From: Rhodothermus sp.
GTDB lineage: Bacteria; Bacteroidota; Rhodothermia; Rhodothermales; Rhodothermaceae
Assembly: GCA_015487635.1 (NCBI GenBank)
Contig: WFPM01000119.1
Span: forward strand, 1-53,140
Direction: 5' to 3'
Length of the DNA stretch: 53,140 bases
The notes beneath the pieces were generated by a model. That model worked only from the letters and a program-made list of their open reading frames with translations, searched no databases and was not told the DNA's origin. Shown piece after piece: positions 39,077 to 47,642 of this stretch (the first letter of the stretch is position 1; each line of letters begins with the position of its first letter). Position numbers and translations under genes: made by a program.

Positions 39077-41758
39077 ATGGACTACCGCTACCCCAAAGCC
39101 GCCCCGTACAAAAACAAAATCGTCGAAGCACTCCCGCGTCTTACACCGGAACAGCGTCGGGAAGCCCTGCAACAGGCCGACTACAACGTCTGGCGTCTTC
39201 GAGACCGACAGGTCTACATTGATCTGGCCGATGCGCACGGCAACGGCGCCCTGACGCAACAGCAGTGGGCCGGACTGATGGTGGGGGACGAGGCCTATGC
39301 GGGCAGCATCAACTTTGAGCATCTGCAGGAGGCCGCCCAGGCCCGCTTCGGCAAGCCGCATCTGGTACCAACCCATGCCGGTCGGGGGGCCGAACACCTG
39401 GTACTACTGGCGTTCAGCAGCGAGGGGCAGCAGGTGGTAGGGAATGCGCCGAGCCCGACGCTGGTCCGGTTGACAGAACGTTATGCGCGTACGTACCGCG
39501 ATCTTTCGGCGTCAACTGCAACGTTTTCGGGCGACGTGGACCTGCAGGCGCTGGAAGCGCTGCTGCGTCATGAGGCGGAGAGCATTGCCTACCTGGTGCT
39601 GCACTCGGCCGCATGGACGTTGGGTGGGCAGCCTTTCTCGTTGCGCAACGCCCGGGCCGTAGCCGAACTGGCCCGGGCCTACCGGAAGCCGCTGGTAATT
39701 GAGGCGACGCATATCTTCACGCAGGCGCTGGTGTTGCAGGAGTGCGAAGAAGGGCTTCGGGATCAGTCGCTGCTTTCGATCGTGCGTGAGCTGGCCGATC
39801 TGGCCGACGTAGTGTATCTCTCGGCCCGGGGTGATCTGGGGTGCCACGTGGGCGGGATGATCCTGACCGATCGTGAGGAAGACTACGTGGCGCTGCGCAG
39901 CCTGGTCGTCGTGTTCGAAGGGCTGCATACGTACGGCGGGCTGGCCGGACGCGACCTGGAGGCCATTGCCGTGGCCCTGCAGGAGCTGTCCGAGGATGAA
40001 CTGCGCTTTCATCGGGGACAGTTGCTGACCCTGGCACAGCGCCTGCAACGGCTGGGGTATCCAGTGCTTGAGCCCGTGGGATTGCAGAGCATCGCGGTGG
40101 ACGTAACCGAACAGGCGCCGGGCGCTTTCCCCGCACACAGCCTGGCCGCGGCGCTGTATCTGCTGGCCGGCGTGCGAAGCGGGCCCCGGGGCGCCTTGCT
40201 GCATCTGGCGCTTCCCCGCCGCGTCTACACAGAGCGTCATCTGGATTATGTTGTGGCGGCGCTGGAACGTTTGCAGGAGGTGCGTCCGCTGCCCGGCCTG
40301 AAACTGGTGGAAGACTATCCGCCGCTCCGGGACGAGATGGCCTGCTTCGAGCCGGAACAACCGCTGGCCCCGCCGGCCTGGTCGCCGGAGGTGGCGCCGG
40401 AGCCGTATCGCATCAAGGCTATCGAACCGCTGGTGCTGACCACGCGGACCCGGCGTGAAGCGGCCCTCCAAGAGGCGGGATGGAACACGTTCCTGCTGCG
40501 CTCGCAGGACGTGTACATCGACTTTCTGACAGACTCGGGCACCTCGGCCATGAGCAGCACGCAGTGGGCCGAGATGCTGCGTGCCGCAGAGACGCTGACC
40601 TACTCGGAGGCTTACGATCGCTTTGTAGAGACAATCCGCGAGTTGTACGGCTTTCCCTACGTGCTGCCCACGCATCAGGGACGCGCCGCCGAACACGTCC
40701 TGTCGCAGGTGATGATCCGGCCCGGACAGTACGTGGCCAACAACATGTATTTCACCACCACGCGCGAGCATCAGGAGCGGGCCGGGGGCATCTTTGTGGA
40801 CGTGATCATCGACGAAGCCCATGATCCGGCGACCAAACATCCCTTCAAGGGGAACATAGATCCCGACAAGTTGCGGGATCTCGTCCGCCGGGTAGGGGCC
40901 GAGCAGGTGGCCTACGTGTGCCTGGAACTCAATGTGAACATGGCAGGCGGGCAACCCGTCTCGCTGGAGAACGTGCGCACCATTGCCGAAATCTGCCGTA
41001 GCCATGGCATCCCGCTGATCTTCGATGCAACCCGCGCGGCCGAGAACGCCTATTTCATCAAGATGCGGGAACCCGGCATGCAGGACCGTACGATTCCGGA
41101 CATCTTCCGGGAACTCATGTCTTACGCCGATGGGGTGACCGTGAGCGCCAAAAAAGATCTGCTGGTCAACATCGGGGGGTTCCTGGCCGTGCGGGATGCG
41201 ACGCTCTACCGACGGCTTGAACAGTTTGCGCTGCGATTCGAGGGACATCCGGCCGACGGGGGGCTGGCCCGGCGCGATCTGGTCGCCATGGCACAGGGAG
41301 CCCGCGAGATGCTCGATGTGGACTACCTGCGCAGTCGGATCGAGCAGGTGGCCTATCTGGCCGCCCGGCTGCGCGACGGGGGCGTGCCGATCGTCGAGCC
41401 GCCCGGCGGGCATGCCGTGTTCATCGATGCGCGGCGTTTTCTCCCGCATCTACCCCAGGATCAATTTCCCGCGCAGCGGCTGGCCGGTGAGATTTATCTG
41501 GCCTCCGGCGTGCGCGCCATGGAGCGGGGCATCGTCTCGGCCGGACGCGATCCGAAGACGGGACGCCACAAGTATCCCCGCCTGGAGCTGGTGCGTCTGA
41601 CCATTCCGAGGCGCGTCTACACGCAGGGGCATCTGGACGTGGCCGCCGAAGGCATTCTGGAAGTGTTTGCCCGGCGGGAGCGGATTGGTGGCCTGCGCAT
41701 GGTCTTTGAGCCGCCCACGCTGCGCTTCTTCACGGCCCGTTTTGAGCCGATCGTGTAA
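39077..41758 (+). CDS. Tandem-duplicated tryptophanase/tyrosine phenol-lyase-like protein (893 aa)
   Basis: Two homologous halves; C-terminal half has NMAGGQPVS, FDATRAAENA, SAKKDLLVNIGG; N-terminal half has TLGGQPFS, IEATHIFTQA, SARGDLGCHVGG. Confidence 0.9.
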   Translation: MDYRYPKAAPYKNKIVEALPRLTPEQRREALQQADYNVWRLRDRQVYIDLADAHGNGALTQQQWAGLMVGDEAYAGSINFEHLQEAAQARFGKPHLVPTHAGRGAEHLVLLAFSSEGQQVVGNAPSPTLVRLTERYARTYRDLSASTATFSGDVDLQALEALLRHEAESIAYLVLHSAAWTLGGQPFSLRNARAVAELARAYRKPLVIEATHIFTQALVLQECEEGLRDQSLLSIVRELADLADVVYLSARGDLGCHVGGMILTDREEDYVALRSLVVVFEGLHTYGGLAGRDLEAIAVALQELSEDELRFHRGQLLTLAQRLQRLGYPVLEPVGLQSIAVDVTEQAPGAFPAHSLAAALYLLAGVRSGPRGALLHLALPRRVYTERHLDYVVAALERLQEVRPLPGLKLVEDYPPLRDEMACFEPEQPLAPPAWSPEVAPEPYRIKAIEPLVLTTRTRREAALQEAGWNTFLLRSQDVYIDFLTDSGTSAMSSTQWAEMLRAAETLTYSEAYDRFVETIRELYGFPYVLPTHQGRAAEHVLSQVMIRPGQYVANNMYFTTTREHQERAGGIFVDVIIDEAHDPATKHPFKGNIDPDKLRDLVRRVGAEQVAYVCLELNVNMAGGQPVSLENVRTIAEICRSHGIPLIFDATRAAENAYFIKMREPGMQDRTIPDIFRELMSYADGVTVSAKKDLLVNIGGFLAVRDATLYRRLEQFALRFEGHPADGGLARRDLVAMAQGAREMLDVDYLRSRIEQVAYLAARLRDGGVPIVEPPGGHAVFIDARRFLPHLPQDQFPAQRLAGEIYLASGVRAMERGIVSAGRDPKTGRHKYPRLELVRLTIPRRVYTQGHLDVAAEGILEVFARRERIGGLRMVFEPPTLRFFTARFEPIV

Positions 41759-41965
41759 AAGCAGCCCGTTTTTTCACACAGAGCACGCACGGAAGCCGGG
41801 CGGTCGTGAAAAAGGGACCGCCGTAGCATCCCGGCATGGAGGCACAGATTTCTGCCGCAGAGGGGCCGTTTTTCCAGCAGTACTGGGATGATTTTAAATT
41901 TTCTCAAAAGGAGAACGCAGAAGGGCTTGACGAAAGCGGATCCATGTTGTTTATTTTCAGATCGA

Positions 41966-41977
41966 GTAAGCGCTTAC
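41966..41977. promoter_or_regulatory. LacI-type operator palindrome GTAAGCGCTTAC
   Basis: Perfect 12-bp palindrome 25 bp upstream of the LacI-family start. Confidence 0.7.
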
Positions 41978-42001
41978 GCACATGTCAGACTGATCCGGCC
42001 G

Positions 42002-43057
42002 ATGGGACTGACCATTTACGACATCGCCCGTGAAGCGGGCGTCTCGATAGCCACCGTCTCGCGCGTCTTTAACAACAGCCCCCGTGTGGCGCCGCACACG
42101 CGCAAGCGGGTGCTGGAAGTGGCCCGGCGGCTGGGCTATCAGCCGCACGTGTCCGCCCGGAGTCTGGCCCGGCGACAGGCGCAGACGGTGGCGGCCATCG
42201 TCCCCATGCTGACCAACTACTTCTTCGTCGAAGTGCTACGGGGGCTGCAGGATCGGCTGGCCGAGACGAACTTCGATCTACTGGTCTATGCCGCCCCCGC
42301 GCTTTCGGACGTGGATGCCCACCTGGAACGGGCGCTGCAGCGGGGCCGATCGGCCGGCGTGATGATCTTTTCGACGCCGATGACCCGGGAGCGCGTCGAG
42401 CGCCTTCAGCGCAGCCACCAGCCCGTGGTGCTGGTGGATTCGTTCCACCCGGATTTCGACTCGGTTTCGATCGACAACGAGCAGGGCGGGTATCTGGCGG
42501 CGCGCCATCTGCTCGAGCACGGCTATCGGCGCATCGGACTGCTCATGGCGCATCCCGACTCGGTCCCTGCGCGGGAGCGCCGTCACGGCTACGAGCGGGC
42601 GTTGCGCGAGGCCGGCCTGGAGCCTGATCCGGATCTGATCGTCGCCAGCACCGACCCGCATAACCACGGCTACACGGAAGAGGGTGGCTACGAGGCGATG
42701 AAACAGCTCCTTGAGCAAATGCCCCGTCCAGAGGCCGTGTTCGTTGTGTCCGACATCATGGCGCTGGGCGCGTTGCGGGCTGTCGAGGAGGCCGGGCTCC
42801 GCGTGCCGGATGACATAGGACTGATCGGCTTTGACGACCTACGCGTGAGTCGCTTTCTGGGCCTGAGCACGCTGCGCCAGCCCATGTACGAAATGGGAAA
42901 ACTAGCCGCCGAAAAGTTGCTCCGACGCATTGCCGAGCCGGAACTGTCGGTAACCAGCACGGTCTTCGCGCCCCGCTTGATCTGTCGCCGCACTTGTGCG
43001 CCGGGCGCGCGGGGCGGTCAACCCGAGACGGCAACGCTCTCCCGAAACCAGACATGA
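42002..43057 (+). CDS. LacI-family transcriptional regulator
   Basis: LTIYDIAREAGVSIATVSRVFNNSPRVAPHTRKRVLEVARRLGYQPHVSARSL; periplasmic-binding-like sensor domain. Confidence 0.94.
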   Translation: MGLTIYDIAREAGVSIATVSRVFNNSPRVAPHTRKRVLEVARRLGYQPHVSARSLARRQAQTVAAIVPMLTNYFFVEVLRGLQDRLAETNFDLLVYAAPALSDVDAHLERALQRGRSAGVMIFSTPMTRERVERLQRSHQPVVLVDSFHPDFDSVSIDNEQGGYLAARHLLEHGYRRIGLLMAHPDSVPARERRHGYERALREAGLEPDPDLIVASTDPHNHGYTEEGGYEAMKQLLEQMPRPEAVFVVSDIMALGALRAVEEAGLRVPDDIGLIGFDDLRVSRFLGLSTLRQPMYEMGKLAAEKLLRRIAEPELSVTSTVFAPRLICRRTCAPGARGGQPETATLSRNQT

Positions 43058-44736
43058 AAGTTGTGGGCCTCATAGTCGTTGTGGGTTTGCTGTTGCTGGC
43101 TGGCTGCCATGCCGGCTCGGCGCAGCAGACGCTGCTGGCCGAAGGGCCGGGCGTGCACATCACGACCGACGCCTTCCGGGAGGCGTATCTGGACTATCTG
43201 CTGCGCACCGGCCAGACCGACAGCCCGCGGTTGCGCCGACTGTTTCTCGAGCAGATGATCCGGGAGGCTCTGGTGGCCTACGAAGCCCGGCGGCAGGGGC
43301 TGGATCGCACCCTGGCCTACGAAGAAGAGGCTCGAGCCGTCGAGACCAAGCTGCTCGTAGAGGCCTACGCTCGGCGTGTGCTTTACGACACGGTGCAGAT
43401 ACGCGAAGCGGAGCTGGCCGAAGCGTTTGTACGCCTCAACACCGAGGTGCGGGCGCGCCATCTGTGGGCACCCACCCGGGCGGCCGCCGAGTCGCTTTAT
43501 GCCCACCTCCAAGCCGGTGCGTCGTTCGAGGCGTTGGCCGCCGAGGTTTTCCGTGACAGTGTGCTGGCCCGAAGCGGCGGCGATCTGGGCTGGTTCTCGT
43601 TCGATGAAATGGATCCGGCCTTCGAGGACGTGGCCTTCCGGCTCCGGCCTGGCGAGATCTCTCCACCGGTGCGCACGGCCTATGGCTACTCGATCATTCA
43701 GGTGACGGATCGGTTCACAAAGCCCATTCTGACTGAGACCGAGTTTGCGCAGAAGCGGCCCCTTCTGGAGCGTTATCTGCGCTACCGGAAGCAGCAGGCC
43801 GCCCGGGAAGCCTGTGCGCGCAGTCTGGCCGATTCGCTGCAGATTCACTTTCACGAGGCGACGCTGCGGCGACTCTACGACCGGATTGCAGGACGCGTGA
43901 CGCAGGAGATGGAAGGGGGGGCTGAAGACTGGCTGCAGGCACCGCTGCTGTCGTTCGGTCCGGCCACAGAGCGCGTGACCTGGACGGTGGCCGATTTCCG
44001 GGAGCAGGCGCGACTGACAAGTAGGGCGCAACGCGAGGCGGCCGCCCGCTCGCCGGAGGCGCTGCAGGAGTTTGCCCGCGGCCTGGTGGTACGTCACGTA
44101 CTGGCCGAGCGCGCCCGCGCGGCCGGTCTGCACCGCAGCCCGGCCTTCGAGCAGGTCCGGCAGGAGGCACTCGATCGCTGGCTTTACCGATACGTGCGTC
44201 AGCAGATAGAGGCCGGGGCTACCGTGCCTGAAGATACGATGCGGGCTTTCTACGAAGCGCACCGGGAGGACTTCCGGATGCCGGCCCGGCGGGCCGTCTG
44301 GGAAATCCTGGTGCCCACCGAGGCGGAGGCGCGTCGCATCCGAGCGCTGCTGGCGAGCACGTCGTTCGAGGAGCTGGCCCGGCGCTACTCGCGGCGACCG
44401 GGCGCGGCGGCGACGGGCGGCTATCTGGGCTTTGTGGCTGAAGCGCAACTGGGTACGGTGGGAAAGGCCGTCTTTGCCGCACGCGAAGGGGAGGTGCTGG
44501 GGCCGCTGCGGATTGCCGACGGCTACGTGCTACTGAAAGTGGGCGCCGAGCAGTCCGAGCGTCCCATGACCTTCGAGGAGGCCCGGCCGCTCATCGAACG
44601 CCAGTTGCGTCCCTACTTCGCACGCCAGCGCTGGCGGGAACATCTGGCGATGCTGGCTGCCCGCTACGAGGACCGCATTACACGCTATCTCTCCCGACTG
44701 AACACGTTACAGCTGAGCTCCCCCGCTGACGCCTGA
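43054..44736 (+). CDS. PpiC/SurA-type peptidyl-prolyl isomerase lipoprotein
   Basis: ATGA overlap with LacI; lipobox LLLLAGC; two parvulin-like segments (ARHLWAPTRAAAESLYAHLQAGASFEALA; VWEILVPTEAEARRIRALLASTSFEELARRYS). Confidence 0.82.
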   Translation: MKVVGLIVVVGLLLLAGCHAGSAQQTLLAEGPGVHITTDAFREAYLDYLLRTGQTDSPRLRRLFLEQMIREALVAYEARRQGLDRTLAYEEEARAVETKLLVEAYARRVLYDTVQIREAELAEAFVRLNTEVRARHLWAPTRAAAESLYAHLQAGASFEALAAEVFRDSVLARSGGDLGWFSFDEMDPAFEDVAFRLRPGEISPPVRTAYGYSIIQVTDRFTKPILTETEFAQKRPLLERYLRYRKQQAAREACARSLADSLQIHFHEATLRRLYDRIAGRVTQEMEGGAEDWLQAPLLSFGPATERVTWTVADFREQARLTSRAQREAAARSPEALQEFARGLVVRHVLAERARAAGLHRSPAFEQVRQEALDRWLYRYVRQQIEAGATVPEDTMRAFYEAHREDFRMPARRAVWEILVPTEAEARRIRALLASTSFEELARRYSRRPGAAATGGYLGFVAEAQLGTVGKAVFAAREGEVLGPLRIADGYVLLKVGAEQSERPMTFEEARPLIERQLRPYFARQRWREHLAMLAARYEDRITRYLSRLNTLQLSSPADA

Positions 44737-44764
44737 ACGGGAAACCGAGTTGCTGTAGGCCATC

Positions 44765-47623
44765 ATGAAAACACAACGGATTGCAAGTAAAGCGCTTACA
44801 TTTCTGGGAGGATTGCTACTGGCTGGCGGGCTGTTCGGCCCGGTTCTGGCGCAGACCACGGGAAAAATCGCCGGCCGCGTCATCGATGCGGCCACGGGCG
44901 CGCCACTGCCCGGCGTGAGCGTTTACATCGAAGGCACCACGCTGGGGGCCGCCACGGACGTCGATGGCGAGTATGTGATCATCGGCGTGCGGCCGGGCAC
45001 CTACACCGTCGTGGCCTCCTTTGTGGGCTATGCCACCGAGCGTCGCGAGGGGGTGCAGGTGGGCAGTGGCCTGACCACGCGCGTCGACTTTGCGCTCCGC
45101 GAGGAGGTGATTCAGGGCGAAGAAATCGTAGTCGTTGCGCCGCCGATCACCGTGCGCAAGGACCTGACCAGCGCCGAAGCGCGCGTGACGGCCGAGACGA
45201 TCGACCGCCTGCCCGTGCAGGAGGTCAGCCAGGTGCTGACGCTGCAGGCGGGCGTGACCGAACGCGATGGGTTACACATTCGCGGCGGGCGCGCCAGCGA
45301 GGTCGTGGTCATGGTCGACGGCGTGCCTGTTACAGACAACTTCGACGGCTCGACGGCCGTGCAACTCGAAAACGAAGGGATCCAGGAACTGCAGGTCATC
45401 TCAGGCACCTTCAACGCCGAGTACGGCAACGCCATGTCAGGCGTGATCAATGTGGTGACGAAAGAAGGACGCTCGGACCGGTGGGCTGGCTCGATCAAGA
45501 CCTACAGCGGCTCCTATCTGGTCTTCGGCGAAGGGGGCGAGGCTTACCTGCGTGGCGTAGAAGTCGAACGCTACACGCGGCAGGGCATTCAGTACCGGGA
45601 TGTCGATCCCTACGGCTATCTGCCGATCAACCCCACGCACTACTACAACTTCGAGGCGGCGCTCGAGGGGCCGATCTTCTCGCCACGGCTGACGCTCTTC
45701 GGACTCATCCGCTACTTCCATAACAACGGCTGGCTCTACGGCGTCCGCATATTCAACATGGACGGCACCTACGGCGACTCGTCGCTGGTGCCCATGAACA
45801 CCTATTCGAAGCTGAGCTGGCAGGGCAACTTGCGTTTCCAGGTGACGCCCAACCTGTTTCTGAATTTGATTGGCCTCGGCTCGATCACGCGCAGCCGGCC
45901 CTACGACCTCTACTGGCGCTGGAATCCCGACGGCCGCACGCGCAACTACGACTTGGGCTACAACCTGAAACTGCAGCTCAAGCACCTGCTCAGCGCCCGT
46001 ACCTTCTACACGGTACATCTGGCCACCTTCCGGCGGTACGCCTGGAGCCGGCGGTTCGACGATCCGCTCGATCCCCGCTACAACGGGCTGGCCATTCTGC
46101 CACCCGACTCCATCGAGGTGGCGCCGGGCGTCTGGGTGCCCTACCTGACCGGTGGGGGACGCTTCGCTCGCGGGGGCATGGACATGAACCACTTCGAGCG
46201 CACCTCACGGGCCTACTTCGTCAAGGCCGACCTGACCAGCCAGGTGGCCCGCAACCACCTGGTCAAGCTCGGTGCCGAGGTGCGCATCGACCGGCTGGAC
46301 TTTACGGCCTTCAGCCTGATTCCGGCCACTGACGCCGAAGGCAACGTCATCCGACCCTTCCGGCCAGCCATTCCACCCGAAACGTCGCCGCAGTATCAGC
46401 ACTACAAGGACGTTTCGCCGATCACGGCCAGCGCCTTCGTGCAGGACAAGATCGAATTCGAGGACTTCATCGTGAATGTGGGGCTTCGCTTCGATTACTT
46501 CGATGCCCGCACGCCGGTCCCGGCCGATCCCGAAGACCCGAACATCTACTTCCCCTTCAAGAAAATCCACATTTACAAAGACCTGAACGGCGATGGCGTG
46601 ATTACCGCCGATGAAGAGCGCGAGGACAATCGCTACACGCTGGAGGAGCGGGAGGCGTTCTGGTGGAAGTACCCCGAGCCCAAATTCCAGCTCTCGCCGC
46701 GCCTGGGTATTTCTTATCCGATCACGGAAAGCGGCGTACTGCACTTTTCCTACGGGCATTTTCTTCAGATTCCCACGCTGAACCTGCTCTTTGCCGGCTA
46801 CGGCTACAAGATTCAGAACCAGTCGGGCCAGTACGGGCCTTACGGAAACCCGGACCTTGATGCGCAGCGGACCGTCATGTACGAGATCGGCTTCCGCCAG
46901 GGGCTGGGGCCCTTCCTGTTCGACGTGACGGCCTACTACCGGGACGTGCGCGACTGGGTCTCGACCTCCACGCCTATCGAGACGGAGATCCCCGGCGTCG
47001 TCTACGTGATCTACACGAACCGGGACTATGCCAGCACGCGCGGCGTGACGGCCACCTTCTCACGGCGCTTCGAAGATGGATGGGGCTTTGACATTAACTA
47101 TACCTACCAGGTGGCCGAAGGCTCCAATTCGAACCCGGACGAAGAATTCTTTGCGCGGCTGAACAACCAGCAACCCACGCTGACGCTACTGCCGCTCGAC
47201 TGGGACCAACGGCACAAGGTAGCCGCTGCTTTCTACCTGGGCGGGCAACACTGGGGCGCCTCGGTGGTGAGCGTCTGGGGCTCGGGCTTTCCCTACACGC
47301 CCTCGTTTCCCGAAGCGGCCATTGCCGGGCCTAATGTGCCCCCGACTTTCCCGCGCAACGCACGCCGCATGCCGCCCACCTGGCAGGTGGACCTCTACGC
47401 CTACCGGGACTTCGAGATTGCCGGCGTAAGGCCGCGCCTGTTTGTGCAGGTCTATAACCTGCTGGACCGCCGCAACCCGCTGGCCGTCTTCAGCGACACG
47501 GGACGGCCCGACGTGACGCTGCCCCAGCAGCAGGCTGCCTCGTTCGATCCGGGCTATTTCGTCCGGCCCGAACACTACAGCGAACCCCGACGGCTTCATG
47601 TAGGACTGGAACTGCAGTTTTAA
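44765..47623 (+). CDS. TonB-dependent receptor with carboxypeptidase-regulatory-like N-terminal domain
   Basis: GKIAGRVIDAATGAPLPGVSVYIEGTTLGAATDVDGEYVI; plug HIRGGRASEVVVMVDGVPVTD; barrel ending RRLHVGLELQF. Confidence 0.93.
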   Translation: MKTQRIASKALTFLGGLLLAGGLFGPVLAQTTGKIAGRVIDAATGAPLPGVSVYIEGTTLGAATDVDGEYVIIGVRPGTYTVVASFVGYATERREGVQVGSGLTTRVDFALREEVIQGEEIVVVAPPITVRKDLTSAEARVTAETIDRLPVQEVSQVLTLQAGVTERDGLHIRGGRASEVVVMVDGVPVTDNFDGSTAVQLENEGIQELQVISGTFNAEYGNAMSGVINVVTKEGRSDRWAGSIKTYSGSYLVFGEGGEAYLRGVEVERYTRQGIQYRDVDPYGYLPINPTHYYNFEAALEGPIFSPRLTLFGLIRYFHNNGWLYGVRIFNMDGTYGDSSLVPMNTYSKLSWQGNLRFQVTPNLFLNLIGLGSITRSRPYDLYWRWNPDGRTRNYDLGYNLKLQLKHLLSARTFYTVHLATFRRYAWSRRFDDPLDPRYNGLAILPPDSIEVAPGVWVPYLTGGGRFARGGMDMNHFERTSRAYFVKADLTSQVARNHLVKLGAEVRIDRLDFTAFSLIPATDAEGNVIRPFRPAIPPETSPQYQHYKDVSPITASAFVQDKIEFEDFIVNVGLRFDYFDARTPVPADPEDPNIYFPFKKIHIYKDLNGDGVITADEEREDNRYTLEEREAFWWKYPEPKFQLSPRLGISYPITESGVLHFSYGHFLQIPTLNLLFAGYGYKIQNQSGQYGPYGNPDLDAQRTVMYEIGFRQGLGPFLFDVTAYYRDVRDWVSTSTPIETEIPGVVYVIYTNRDYASTRGVTATFSRRFEDGWGFDINYTYQVAEGSNSNPDEEFFARLNNQQPTLTLLPLDWDQRHKVAAAFYLGGQHWGASVVSVWGSGFPYTPSFPEAAIAGPNVPPTFPRNARRMPPTWQVDLYAYRDFEIAGVRPRLFVQVYNLLDRRNPLAVFSDTGRPDVTLPQQQAASFDPGYFVRPEHYSEPRRLHVGLELQF

Positions 47624-47642
47624 AGTGGGAAATGTAATCGCT

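Noticed and set aside
39512-41449. 645-aa minus-strand ORF
   Set aside because: Antisense shadow of the tryptophanase-like gene; sequence is His/Gln/Arg-rich and matches no recognisable family
41794-41822. Terminator hairpin GCGGTC/GACCGC after the tryptophanase fusion
   Set aside because: Short stem with an A-rich loop and no T-tract; not convincing
43018-44448. 476-aa minus-strand ORF
   Set aside because: Antisense to the PpiC-like gene; no coherent protein features
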